Shown here piece by piece: positions 13,860 to 23,400 of a stretch of 64,000 nucleotides of DNA. The stretch spans positions 124,001-188,000 of the forward strand of contig NZ_JANHDO010000003.1 in the NCBI RefSeq assembly GCF_024494575.1, given 5' to 3'. Numbering within the stretch: the first letter of the stretch is position 1; each line of letters starts with the position of its first letter. The DNA comes from Halorubrum salinum. GTDB taxonomy: Archaea; Halobacteriota; Halobacteria; Halobacteriales; Haloferacaceae. The position numbers were made by a program, and so were the translations under genes. The notes beneath the pieces were generated by a model, which worked only from the letters and a program-made list of their open reading frames with translations, was not told the origin of the DNA and ran no database searches.

Positions 13860-15215
13860 ATGGCACGCGAGACATGGGCGACACGGGCGGGGTTCATCCT
13901 CGCCGCGGTCGGCAGCGCAGTTGGACTCGGGAACATCTGGCGCTTCCCGTTCATCACCGGACAGGAGGGAGGCGGAGCGTTTCTCCTCGTCTACCTGCTT
14001 TTCGTCGCGCTGATCGGTCTCCCGGCGATCCTCGTCGAGTTCGTGATCGGGCGGCACACCGAACTGAACCCAGTCGGCGCGATCCGCGCTCTCGGCAGCG
14101 GCGCGTGGAACTCTCTCGGCTGGCTGTTCGTGGCCATCGGCTTCGTCATTTTATCGTACTACAGCGTCGTCGCAGGATGGTTCCTGCGCTACACGCTCAT
14201 CGGCGTTCTCGACGGCTACGCGATCGCCGACACCGGCGAGGCGCAGGCGCTTTTCGGCACCGTCGCCACCGGGATCGACACCCTGCTCTTTCACGCCGTG
14301 TTCATGGCGCTCGTCATCGCCATCATCGCCGCCGGCGTCCGCCGTGGCATCGAGATCGGCGTGAAGATCATGGTACCGGCGATCCTCGTGCTCCTCGTCG
14401 GCCTCGCGTCGTACGGGTTCACCCTCGACGCGTCGGCGGCGGCGTACAGCTACTACCTCTCGCCGGACTTCGGGTACCTCATCGCCAACTGGACCAGCAT
14501 CCTCCCGGCCGCGGCCGGACAGGCCTTCTTCACTCTCTCTCTCGGGATGGGCGTGATGATCACCTACGCCTCGTACCTCGGCGAGGACCGAAATCTCGTC
14601 GCTGACGCGGGCGTGATCGCCAGCCTCGACACCCTCGTCGCGGTTCTCGTCGGCTTCGTCGTCTTCCCGTTCCTCTTCGCGGCCGGCCTCGAACCCGGCG
14701 CGGGCGGACCTGGCGGTATCTTCGTGAGCCTCACGACGGCGTTCGCCGGGATCCCCGGCGGTCGCCTCCTCGGCGTCGTCTTCTTCGGAATGGTCGGGAT
14801 CGCGGCGCTCTCCTCTGCGATCAGCATCCTCGAAGTGCTCGTCTCCTACCTGATCGACGAGCTTGGCGTCTCGCGCGTTCCGGCGGCGGCCGCGCTCGGC
14901 GTCGCGGTCTTCCTCCTCGGGGTTCCGGTGACGATCGACCTGATCTTCCTCGACCTCTTCGACCTGCTCGCCGACGGCGTCCTGCTCGTGTTGGGGTCGC
15001 TGCTTCTCGCGCTGTTCGTCGGCTGGGTCGTCCCGGACATCGCTCGCGAGGAACTCTCACAGGGAATCGGTGACCTCGGACCCTTCGGCGACGCGTGGAT
15101 CTGGATCGTCCGCGTCCCGATCGTCGTCGTCGTGGCTATCTCGCTGTACCTCGGTGTCGTCGACTACATCGAGTTCCTCACCGGCGACTTCGCCGAGTGG
15201 CTGGCCGCGCGCTGA
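13860..15215 (+). CDS. SNF (sodium:neurotransmitter symporter) family transporter
   Basis: The 451-residue membrane protein shows the LeuT-type N-terminus with the unwound TM1 Na+/substrate site (AAVGSAVGLGNIWRFPF) followed by GGGAFLLVYLL. There are eleven to twelve hydrophobic segments, including TM6 region (SLGMGVMITYASYL). It should cotransport an amino acid or similar solute with Na+, fitting a high-salt lifestyle. It stands alone and is divergently arranged from the upstream flavoprotein gene with a 135-base gap. Substrate unknown. Confidence 0.92.
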   Translation: MARETWATRAGFILAAVGSAVGLGNIWRFPFITGQEGGGAFLLVYLLFVALIGLPAILVEFVIGRHTELNPVGAIRALGSGAWNSLGWLFVAIGFVILSYYSVVAGWFLRYTLIGVLDGYAIADTGEAQALFGTVATGIDTLLFHAVFMALVIAIIAAGVRRGIEIGVKIMVPAILVLLVGLASYGFTLDASAAAYSYYLSPDFGYLIANWTSILPAAAGQAFFTLSLGMGVMITYASYLGEDRNLVADAGVIASLDTLVAVLVGFVVFPFLFAAGLEPGAGGPGGIFVSLTTAFAGIPGGRLLGVVFFGMVGIAALSSAISILEVLVSYLIDELGVSRVPAAAALGVAVFLLGVPVTIDLIFLDLFDLLADGVLLVLGSLLLALFVGWVVPDIAREELSQGIGDLGPFGDAWIWIVRVPIVVVVAISLYLGVVDYIEFLTGDFAEWLAAR

Positions 15216-15225
15216 TCGCCGGCAC

Positions 15226-16119
15226 TCACTCGGGCGCGACCGCGGCGTAGTCGGCGATGATCCCGTCGACGCCGGCCGACGCGACCCGAGCGGCCTGATA
15301 CCAGGTCTCGACGGTCCAGACGTTCACCGCTCGGCCGTCCGCGTGCGCGACGGATACGAGGTCGTCGGCGTGACCGAACCGCGCGGCGTCGAAGAAGGGC
15401 GTCCCTCGAACCGCGTCGATCGGGGGATGGATCGCCTCGGCGTCGTACGCGCGAGCGACCGCGATTCCGTCCTCGATCGAATCCGACACCAACGGCGCGA
15501 CCGGGGACGAAGACAGCTGCCTGACAGCCGCGAGCGCCCCCTCACAGAACGACGAGAACAGGTGGTCGTTCCGGTGGCCGTCGACGACGTCGAGCACGCG
15601 CTCGACGAACGGCCTCCAGAGGGCGGTTCGCTCCGCGAGCGCCTCTCCATCCAGCTTCTCGCCCGGCCGGAGGTCCCGTCGTCCCGGGTTCTTGAGTTCG
15701 ACGTTCACGCCGACGTCGGGCGGGACGACGTCGAACACGTCCGCGAGGAGCGGAACGGTCTCGCCGCTCTCCAACACCGTCGCGCTCGTGACGGTCTCTG
15801 TGTCGGTCTCCCAGACCACGCCCGTCGCGTCGGTGAGGCCGGTCGTTCCGCTGCGCCCGCCGCGTCCCGAGAGTTCGACGTCGTGGATCGCGACCACGTC
15901 GCCGTCGGCGGTGGGGACGACGTCGACCTCGACCCAGTCGGCTCGCCGGCGGTTCGGTCCGCTCGACTCGGCCTCGTCCGCTGTCCCGTTCGGTGTGGTC
16001 GCGGTCGCCGCCTCGACGGCTGCGACCGTGTTCTCTGGGTTCTCGCCGGCGAATCCTCGGTGGGCGACGACCGCCAGCGTCCCGTCGTCGACTCCGGTCA
16101 CACCATCGACCCCGATCAT
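15226..16119 (-). CDS. Glycerophosphodiester phosphodiesterase family protein
   Basis: The 297-residue protein has the GDPD signature: VVAHRGFAGENPENTVAAV near residue 17 (catalytic His), WVEVDVVPTADGDVVAIHD near residue 62 (Glu and Asp metal ligands, second His), and the C-terminal VNVWTVETW and GVDGIIADYA. GDPD enzymes split glycerophosphodiesters to glycerol 3-phosphate and an alcohol. No signal peptide, so cytoplasmic. ATG at 16119 overlaps the preceding small gene's stop (TATGA), so it sits in an operon AIM24 - acidic protein - GDPD. Confidence 0.9.
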   Translation of the reverse strand: MIGVDGVTGVDDGTLAVVAHRGFAGENPENTVAAVEAATATTPNGTADEAESSGPNRRRADWVEVDVVPTADGDVVAIHDVELSGRGGRSGTTGLTDATGVVWETDTETVTSATVLESGETVPLLADVFDVVPPDVGVNVELKNPGRRDLRPGEKLDGEALAERTALWRPFVERVLDVVDGHRNDHLFSSFCEGALAAVRQLSSSPVAPLVSDSIEDGIAVARAYDAEAIHPPIDAVRGTPFFDAARFGHADDLVSVAHADGRAVNVWTVETWYQAARVASAGVDGIIADYAAVAPE

Positions 16120-16304
16120 ACGGCGTCTATCACGGCGTCGACGACGACGCCGACCGCCTCCGTGACGACCGTCTTGACCCGCGTGAGGACGCCGGCCGAG
16201 TCGTCGTCGGTCTCCGCCACGCGGCCGTCGCGCTGCTCTCCGCGCCCGCGGTCGGCGTCAGCGTCGCGGTCGGCGTCAGCGTCGCGGTCGGCGGTCTCGT
16301 CCAT
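16116..16304 (-). CDS. Small acidic protein with repeated Asp-Ala-Asp-Arg tract
   Basis: Start taken at ATG 16304 (a GTG at 16316 touching the AIM24 stop is possible). The 62-residue product has a low-complexity N-terminal half of (DADADR)n repeats and a C-terminal amphipathic helix (VLTRVKTVVTEAVGVVVDAVIDAV in part). Its stop overlaps the GDPD start. The helix could associate with a membrane. Function unknown; overlaps on both sides support expression. Confidence 0.55.
   Translation of the reverse strand: MDETADRDADADRDADADRGRGEQRDGRVAETDDDSAGVLTRVKTVVTEAVGVVVDAVIDAV
16247..16294. repeat. 18-bp coding repeat, about 2.6 copies
   Basis: The unit CGCGGTCGGCGTCAGCGT occurs at 16247-16264 and 16265-16282, with a partial third copy to about 16294. 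It lies inside the small acidic gene and keeps the frame, so expansion or contraction changes only the number of Asp-Ala-Asp-Arg blocks. Confidence 0.85.
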
Positions 16305-16316
16305 CGATGCCCGCAC

Positions 16317-16973
16317 TCAGACGTGTTCTTCGTACGGCTGAACGACGACGACCCCGTCGGAGTCGTCGAAGCGCATCTGGTATCGCTCGCCGGACTCCTG
16401 ACCGACCATGTCGGAGAGGCTGCGGTTCACCTCGACGCTCGGCGAGGTGCCGCTCCACGCGACGGTCGCGCTGGGGTCCGTCGCGACCGGGGGTTCCAAG
16501 ACGATCGGGTCGCCGTGGGTCGTCACTGCGACGTAGCCGGGGCCTTGGAGGTAGACGTTGCTGAAGCCGCCGGCGAACGAGCCGGCGAGGCTGTCTATCG
16601 TGCTGATCTCGTACGACAGCGACTCCTCGAACGCGAGCACGTCCTCGCCGTTGACCGTGATCGACTCGCCGGCGTCCAGTTCGAGGACCTGTACCTTCTT
16701 GCCGCCGTCGGCGAAGTAGACGTGACCCGCTCCCTCGACGGCCATGATCGGCGTCCCCTCACCGGTGGCTGCCTGCTTGAGGAAGCCGGTAATTCCTCCC
16801 TCGGCGGAGGCCTTTCCGGTGAACGACACGTCGCCCGTGTACGCGATCATCGATCCGGCCTTCGCCATCACGGTGCCGTCGACGTCGACGTCGAGGGTGT
16901 AGCTGTTCTCGCGCTGGAAGGGTTCTGCGCTGTCCGTCGGTGCGTTCGCGGCGGTGAACTGATCGAGTTTCAT
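16317..16973 (-). CDS. AIM24 family protein
   Basis: The 218-residue protein has the AIM24 (TIGR00266-type) pattern: beta-helix strands with GTVMAKAGSMIAYTGDVSF near residue 33, GAGHVYFADGGKKVQVLELDAGESITVNGEDVLAFE mid-protein and GPGYVAVTTHGDPIVL towards the end. The family forms a double-stranded beta barrel. Bacterial and archaeal members are uncharacterised, and the mitochondrial relative affects inner-membrane organisation. First gene of a three-gene operon with the acidic protein and GDPD. Confidence 0.9.
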   Translation of the reverse strand: MKLDQFTAANAPTDSAEPFQRENSYTLDVDVDGTVMAKAGSMIAYTGDVSFTGKASAEGGITGFLKQAATGEGTPIMAVEGAGHVYFADGGKKVQVLELDAGESITVNGEDVLAFEESLSYEISTIDSLAGSFAGGFSNVYLQGPGYVAVTTHGDPIVLEPPVATDPSATVAWSGTSPSVEVNRSLSDMVGQESGERYQMRFDDSDGVVVVQPYEEHV

Positions 16974-17138
16974 GTGCGGGGACCGAACCGTCTGTGCCGG
17001 CTGTGTGCCGTCGGGTTCGGCTGCGTGATGATTCTCCCGTATCGTATTTTAATGGTGGGCATGCCGTGGCGGCGGTCTCGGTGCTCGGCCGTATCGACAG
17101 CCCCGATCCGCATCGACAGTCGGTAGAGCGTGTCTCCC

Positions 17139-17804
17139 TCAGTAGACGACGAGCGCGAGGTACAGCTGGCCGACGCCCGCGATCACCATCACCGCGCCCG
17201 CGATCCGTTTCAGGGTTCCGGCGTGTGACATCACCCGGTTCGCGTTGCTCACGAGACCGACGCCGGTCGCGACCGTCGTCGCGGCCATCAGGACGGCGAC
17301 GGTGCCGGCGTAGACGCCGACGATGAGCACCGCAGTCTCCGTCGGCAGCGCGATCGCGCGGGCGACGACGCCGAGGAACACCGGTGCGACGCAACCGGCA
17401 CCGGCGAGGGCGTATCCCGCCCCGAACACGCCGAAACCGAGCACGCCGGCGCGGCGCTTCGGGAGCGGGACAGAGAGCGACGGAGCCCGATCGGCGGCCA
17501 CGAGCAGCCCGAAGACGACGAGCAGCGCGCCGACGAGCGTCTCGAAGACGGTGATGTTCGAGAGCGTCGAGTACCCGACGCGGACGGTCGCGCCCGCGAG
17601 CAGCGCGAACGTCGCGAGCACGCCCACGGCGGCCGCGACCCCGCGGACCCCCGCGCCGAGCACCGACGCGCTCTCGGCGTCGACGGAGTTCACGTAGAAG
17701 CCGACGTACCCGGGCAACAGCGGGTACGCGCACGGCGAGAAGAACGTCGCCACGCCGGCGGCCAGCGCGAACGGGACGTTGGTCGCGAGCGAGACGTCGG
17801 TCAT
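17139..17804 (-). CDS. ccdA: Cytochrome c biogenesis protein CcdA (DsbD transmembrane family)
   Basis: The 221-residue membrane protein has six hydrophobic helices and both conserved cysteines in the expected contexts: TFFSPCAYPLLPGYVGFY in TM1 and GAGCVAPVFLG in TM4. CcdA carries electrons from cytoplasmic thioredoxin across the membrane to reduce extracellular thiol-redox proteins. It follows a TlpA-like thioredoxin gene (43-base gap) and a Sco-like gene, consistent with delivering reductant to them for cytochrome c or CuA-oxidase assembly. Confidence 0.92.
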   Translation of the reverse strand: MTDVSLATNVPFALAAGVATFFSPCAYPLLPGYVGFYVNSVDAESASVLGAGVRGVAAAVGVLATFALLAGATVRVGYSTLSNITVFETLVGALLVVFGLLVAADRAPSLSVPLPKRRAGVLGFGVFGAGYALAGAGCVAPVFLGVVARAIALPTETAVLIVGVYAGTVAVLMAATTVATGVGLVSNANRVMSHAGTLKRIAGAVMVIAGVGQLYLALVVY

Positions 17805-17847
17805 CGGAGTGGCCGATCGCCGCGGCCGCGACGGAGGTGCGGGGAGT

Positions 17848-18396
17848 TCATCGGTTCCGTGCCGCTTCGATGCCGGCGACGAGTTCGTCCGCGGTGTGGA
17901 CGCCGGAGTCGCTCCACGCGATCCGTCCGTCGGCGTCGAGCGCGACCGCGGTGGGGTACCCCCCCACGTCGAGTTTCGCCGCCAGCTCGGCGGTGACGTC
18001 TGCGGCGACGAGCCAGTCGCCGTCGTGTTCGCGCCACCAGTCCGCGACGTCCGACTCGCTCACGGACCCGCCGACGTCCTCCGTCGTCACCGAGGCGAAC
18101 AACACCTCGTCGCCGACGCGGTCGTGTGCCTCTCCCAAGGCCGGCATCTGCTCCGCGCACGGCGGACACCACGTGCCGAAGAAGTCGACGAACGTGGGCC
18201 GTCCGTCCGCGGGCAGCCTCACCTCTCCGTCGCGGCTCCCGGGCGCGTCGATCGTGGCGAGCGTCACCGGTTCGACGGGCTCTGCGCCGTCGCCTCCGAT
18301 CCCCAGTGCAGCGGGAGAGTTCCCGGTCGCGACCGCGCCCGCGCCACCGAGTGCGCCGACGCTCGCGAGCCCGGCGAGGAGGTGGCGACGCCTCAC
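17848..18396 (-). CDS. TlpA/ResA-like secreted thioredoxin
   Basis: The GTG start at 18396 overlaps the sco stop. N-terminal MRRRHLLAGLASVGALGG is a Tat-type signal. The thioredoxin core has VDFFGTWCPPCAEQMPAL with the CxxC active site and the cis-Pro strand GGYPTAVALDADG. The protein probably acts outside the membrane as the CcdA-dependent reductant of apocytochromes or copper-site cysteines. Length 182 residues is typical. It is the middle gene of a sco-tlpA-ccdA operon. Confidence 0.9.
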   Translation of the reverse strand: MRRRHLLAGLASVGALGGAGAVATGNSPAALGIGGDGAEPVEPVTLATIDAPGSRDGEVRLPADGRPTFVDFFGTWCPPCAEQMPALGEAHDRVGDEVLFASVTTEDVGGSVSESDVADWWREHDGDWLVAADVTAELAAKLDVGGYPTAVALDADGRIAWSDSGVHTADELVAGIEAARNR

Positions 18397-19085
18397 GCGG
18401 TGACCACCCGCTCGACGTCTTCGACGAGCGCCTCGATGTCCGTCTGCGGCCCTCTCGGGTACGCGCGCTCGACGATCCCCTGCTTGTTCGCGAGGAGTAT
18501 CAGCCCGTAGTGAGGGAACTGGTACTCCAGGTTCTCGTACGGCGAGTCGGTCTTCTCGATCACGAGTCCGAACTTCTCGTCTAGCAGCGTTTGGCCCGCC
18601 TCGTAGCTCTCCGGTCGGAGGAAGTGCCAGTTGCCGGCGTCCAAGTCGACGCCCTGCTGGCCGGCGTACTCGCGGAGCACGTCGGCGGTGTCTCGCTCGG
18701 GGTCGAACGTGAGCGCGAGGAGCCCGAGTTCGTCTCCGTACCCGCCCTCGGCGGCGGCCGCCTGCGCCCTGCGGAGCCGGAGGATGAGCGCCGGGCAGAC
18801 GCCGTCGGGACAGTTGGTGTAAAAGGAGGTCCACAGTACCGCGCGCTCGCCCTCGTAGTCCGCGACGGTGACGTCCTCGCCGGCGATCGGATCGGGGACG
18901 GTGAAGTTCGGCATTTCGTCTCCGTAGCTGGGATGTGAGGCCTCGCTCAGGTCCTGCTCGGGAGGGCCGAGCACCGTTCCCTCGGCTCCGGAGGACCCGA
19001 GCGCTCCGAGACAGCCGGCGGTCGCAGCGCTGGCGGCGACGCCGGTCGCACCGGCGACCGATCGAAGGTACGTGCGGCGATCCAT
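18393..19085 (-). CDS. SCO1/SenC-family copper-chaperone lipoprotein
   Basis: Start at MDRRTYLRSVAG; the first 25 residues form a Tat signal ending in a lipobox (ATAGC), so it is a predicted lipoprotein. The fold is thioredoxin-like with FTVPDPIAGEDVTVADYEGERAVLWTSFYTNC, LALTFDPERDT and a C-terminal FPHYGLILLANKQG (conserved His). The copper-binding cysteines are C-P-D-G-V-C, i.e. C-x4-C, whereas the usual Sco motif is C-x3-C. It should help assemble the CuA site of cytochrome oxidase. First gene of the operon with tlpA and ccdA. Confidence 0.88.
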   Translation of the reverse strand: MDRRTYLRSVAGATGVAASAATAGCLGALGSSGAEGTVLGPPEQDLSEASHPSYGDEMPNFTVPDPIAGEDVTVADYEGERAVLWTSFYTNCPDGVCPALILRLRRAQAAAAEGGYGDELGLLALTFDPERDTADVLREYAGQQGVDLDAGNWHFLRPESYEAGQTLLDEKFGLVIEKTDSPYENLEYQFPHYGLILLANKQGIVERAYPRGPQTDIEALVEDVERVVTA

Positions 19086-19281
19086 TGTTACGGTGGGTTC
19101 GTGGACGCTCGTAAATGAACCTCGCGGCTGATCGCACGCGATGAGCACAACCGATCTCCGCGATCTGCGCTCCCCGACCGTGTCGAACGTCGGTCACCGA
19201 GCGTGACGATCGGCCGCCACAGGTCGTGGTACCGTGACCCTCGCAAGGGTTATCCCCCAACGGGCGGTACGTTTGTTTGCA

Positions 19282-19488
19282 ATGGCAAACGGTAAGGTTG
19301 ATTTCTTCAACGACACTGGCGGCTACGGTTTCATCTCGACTGACGACGGCGACCTCGACGACGACGAAGACGTGTTCTTCCACATGGAAGACGTCGGCGG
19401 CCCGGACCTCGAAGAGGGTCAGGAAGTGGAGTTCGACATCGAGTCCTCGCCCAAGGGACCCCGCGCGACGAACCTCGTCCGCAACTAA
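19282..19488 (+). CDS. cspA: Cold-shock domain protein (CspA family)
   Basis: The 68-residue protein is the complete cold-shock beta barrel: GKVDFFNDTGGYGFIS (RNP1) and EDVFFHMEDV (RNP2), ending KGPRATNLVRN. It has an unusual acidic insertion (DDGDLDDDED) typical of haloarchaeal forms. It binds single-stranded RNA or DNA, preventing secondary structure. It is monocistronic; a TATA-like GGTTATCCC lies about 30 bases upstream of the ATG. Confidence 0.95.
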   Translation: MANGKVDFFNDTGGYGFISTDDGDLDDDEDVFFHMEDVGGPDLEEGQEVEFDIESSPKGPRATNLVRN

Positions 19489-19696
19489 CTACCGGATTCC
19501 GGCGTCGCTCGACGCGATCGGCGACCGATTCCGATTTCTCACGTACTCTCCACACCCCGAGTGACATCCCTCGGTTCGCGGCCGCGAAGACGCATCGTGT
19601 TTCGTCCCCGACAGCACGTGGATCGTGTTCCGTCCTCGCCAGCACACGGCTCACCGCGATCGACCGTTTAAATACGAGGGCGAGTGAGACTCCGAC

Positions 19697-20404
19697 GTGA
19701 CCGATCCGATCCCGACCGGCTGCGGTCCGGTCGACGACCTGTTGGACGGCGGGTTCGAGCGCGGCGTCGTCACGCAGGTGTACGGACCGCCGGCGGCGGG
19801 AAAGACCAATCTCGCGCTCGCGGCCGCGGTCGAGGTCGCGGCTCGCGGCGACCGGGCGCTATACGTCGACACCGAGGGACTCTCTATCGACCGGTTCGAG
19901 CAGGTGGCGTCCGGACGTCTGGACCGCCCGGACGCCGACGAGACGGTCGAGGAGATCGCCTCTCGGGTGATCATCACGGAGGCGTACGACTTCGACGACC
20001 AGCGCGAGGCGGTCCGCGACGCGGCGGAGCTCGCTCCGGAAGTCGACCTGATCGTCGTGGACTCCGCCACCGGCTTCTACCGTCTCGAACGCGCCGACGA
20101 CGCCGAGACGGGCGATTCTCTCCGAGCGGTGGCGAAACAGGTGACGCACCTCCTCTCTCTGGCCCGCAGACACGATCTGGCCGTCGTGATCACGAACCAG
20201 GTGTTCAGCGATCCCGACAGCGACCGAGACCGCGCGCTCGGCGGCAACACCCTCAACCACTGGACCGGTGCGATCGTCCGAGTCGACCGGTTTAGGGGAG
20301 GGAACCGCCGGGCGACGCTGGAGAAACACCGGTCGAAACCCGCCGGCGAGTCGGCCACGTTCAGGATCGTGGCCGACGGCCTCGCCGAGGGAACCGACGC
20401 CTGA
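19697..20404 (+). CDS. radB: DNA repair and recombination protein RadB
   Basis: The 235-residue RecA-family ATPase lacks the N-terminal helix-hairpin-helix domain of RadA and has Walker A GPPAAGKTNLALA near residue 34, Walker B VDLIVVDSATGFYRL and the L2 region VVITNQVFSDPD. RadB is a RadA mediator in haloarchaea. The GTG at 19697 lies about 26 bases after TTTAAATA, so a leaderless transcript is likely. Monocistronic. Confidence 0.95.
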   Translation: MTDPIPTGCGPVDDLLDGGFERGVVTQVYGPPAAGKTNLALAAAVEVAARGDRALYVDTEGLSIDRFEQVASGRLDRPDADETVEEIASRVIITEAYDFDDQREAVRDAAELAPEVDLIVVDSATGFYRLERADDAETGDSLRAVAKQVTHLLSLARRHDLAVVITNQVFSDPDSDRDRALGGNTLNHWTGAIVRVDRFRGGNRRATLEKHRSKPAGESATFRIVADGLAEGTDA

Positions 20405-20487
20405 TCGGCGATTCGTACCGTCCGACTGTCATTTTTGGCTTCACGTGAGCCGTGAAATTTAACCTCGCCGCGACCGCCCACCTTCCA

Positions 20488-23400
20488 ATGAGCGATCGGA
20501 GGGGCCGCATACCGCCCGCGGTCGTGGTTCTCGTCGTCGCGTGCGTCCTCGCGGCGGCCGTCACGCCGGCGGCGGTCGCGGCCGGTCTCGAACCGATCGG
20601 CGGCACGGATGTCGCCGCCGACGGGGACGGTATCGGGGCGGGAGCGGACGACGCCGTCGGCGACGAAGCGACCGCACCGTCCGTCTCGCTCGCGGCTGCC
20701 GTCGACGGGGGCTCACACACCGGCCGGAACGCGATCGGACCCGGACTCCGGTCGGCGAACGGGACGGTGGAGGTCGTCGTGCGGTTCGAGGACACCGCAC
20801 AGATCGAACGGAGCCGGGCGAACGGAGGGACCGGCGTCTCGACGGCCGACCTCAAAACGAACGCCGCCGGGGCGCAGGCCGAGTTCGACCGATTTGCGGC
20901 TGGTAACGGTGCGATCTCGGTAGACCGGGGATTCTGGCTCGCGAACGCGAAGCTGGTCACGGTCGACACCGACCGCGTGCCGATCGACCGGCTCCTCGAC
21001 GTTCCCGGCGTCGAGCGCGTCCACGAGAACTTCCGCGTCGAACTCGACTCCGCGGCGGCGAGCGCGGGGAGTGGCGGGACCGGACCGACGGCCGGCTCGC
21101 TCGACTCGCCGACGCCGACCGCCCAGACCGTCTCCACCGCGTCGGTCGACGCGACCTACGGCGTCGAGATGGTTCGCGCGCCCGAGGTGTGGGCGGAGTT
21201 CGACACTCGGGGAGGGGGCGCGACGGTCGCCGTACTCGACACCGGGGTCGACCCCGACCACCCGGACCTGAGGGTGACCGGGTGGGCGGAGATCGACGAG
21301 AATGGCGACGTTAACCAGACCAGCGACACTCCGTACGACCTGAACGGCCACGGGACGCACGTCGCCGGGTCGGTCGCCGGCGGCAACGCGAGTGGGACCG
21401 CGATCGGCGTCGCCCCGAACGCGACGGTTCACGCTATCAAGGTGTTTCCCGGCGACGAACGATCGACGACGTTCACGCGCATCCTCGGCGGCATGGAACA
21501 CGCGACGGAGGATTCGGAGGTGGACGTGCTCCAAATGAGCCTCGGTGCCGACGGATACTACTCGGAGTTCATCGATCCGGTCAGGAACGCTCGGAGTGCG
21601 GGAAAAGTCGTCGTTGCGTCGTCGGGGAATCACGACACCGACCCGTCGAGTACCCCCGGAAACGTATACGACTCTCTGGCCGTCGGAGCCGTCGACTCGA
21701 ACCGCGACGTCGCCTCCTTTTCGGGTGGCGAACGGGTCGATACGAGCGACGCGTGGGGTAGCGACGCCCCCGCAGAGTGGCCCGACGAGTACGTCGTTCC
21801 AGACGTGACGGGACCGGGAGTCGACGTGTACTCGGCAGAGCCCGGCGGCACCTACGGAATGAAATCAGGTACCTCGATGGCGGCCCCACACGCCTCCGGC
21901 GTCGCGGCCCTCATGATCTCGGCGAGCACGCGGGACGTCGGTGGCAACGAGCTGTACGACACGCTCCGGGACACGGCCGACCACCCCTCGGACGCCACGG
22001 ACCCGGACACGGACTACGGAACCGGGATCGTCGACGCGTACGCCGCGGTGTCGGCGATCACGGAACCTGACTCGAACCTGACGGTCACGAGCTTCGAGGC
22101 ACCCGCGGAGACCGCGCCGGGGGCGACGATCGAGGCGACCGCGACGGTCAACAACACCGGGCTCGATCCGGGGTCTGGAACCGTCGATTACCGGTTCAAC
22201 GGCACCTCAGGCGACGAAACGACCGTCTCTCTCGACCCCGGTGAGGAGACGACGGTGTCGTTCGAATACGCCGTTCCCGCCGACACGCCGACGAACGTGA
22301 CCTACGAGCACGGCGTGTACACCGACGACTCGAACGCGACCGCCGACGTCGACGTCGTCGACACGGCGTTTTACGAGGTGACGAACGTCTCCGCGCCCGC
22401 GATAGTAGAGCGGAACGCGACGCTCGAAGCGACGGCGAACGCGACGAACTGGGGCGTGGTCGCCGGCGACAACCGAACCGTCTCGCTTCGGCTGACGGAC
22501 CCCGAAAACGCGAGCGACACCCGAACGCTCGACGACGCGAACGTCTCGCTCGACTCGGGCGACGCCGCGAGCGTGACGCTGAACGGGACGGTCCCGGACG
22601 CGTTCGGTACCGGCGTGACGACGCTGTCGGTCGCGTCGCCGGACGACGAGGCGGCGGCTGAGGTCCGAGTCGCCGCGGCCGTCGGCACGGTTAACGGCAC
22701 CGTCACCGACGAGGCGACGGGCGCGACGCTCGCGGACGTCGACGTCGTCGTCCGGAACGGCACCGAGGTCGTCGGAGAGACGGCGACCGACGCCCGCGGA
22801 GCGTACGCGGTCGACGTGCCGGCGGCGGACCTGAACGTCACGGCGAGCAACGCGACGTACGCGCCGGCGACCACGACCGTCGGTCTGAACGGGTCCGGGG
22901 ACACCGCGACCGCGAACCTCTCGCTCGCGCTCCGGAACGGCACCCTCGCGGGCGTCGTCGGCGCGACCGACGGGCTGGCGGGGCCGACGGACGCGACCGT
23001 AACGGTCCGAAACGAGACGAACGCGACCGTCGCGACGGTGACGGCGACCGACGACGGGGCGTACGAGACGCCCCTCAGGCCGGGGACGCACACCCTCTCC
23101 GTGAACGCGACGGACTTCGCCTCGGCGAACGCGACGGGCGTGGCGATCGAACCGAACCGTACGACCTCCCGGCCGATCGAACTCGATCCGCTGCCCGCCA
23201 CGCTCTCCGGCGGCGTGACCGCGGCGGACAGCGGAGACCCGATCGCAGACGCGACGGTGACCGCCGGGACGGCATCCGACACGACCGATTCCGAAGGGAA
23301 ATACTCGCTTGAAACGGATCGCGGCGAGTACCGCGTGACCGCGTCGGCCGACGGGTACGCGGACGAGCGGCGAACGGTATCGCTGTCGGCGAACGGCTCG

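Noticed and set aside
16247-16294. CRISPR-like repeats at the 18-bp tandem repeat
   Set aside because: No spacers; repeats are directly adjacent and in frame inside a gene.
20541-20906. Long Arg-rich frame on the plus strand inside the subtilase gene
   Set aside because: It is an alternate-frame shadow of the high-GC subtilase gene, with low-complexity Arg/Gly content and no motifs.
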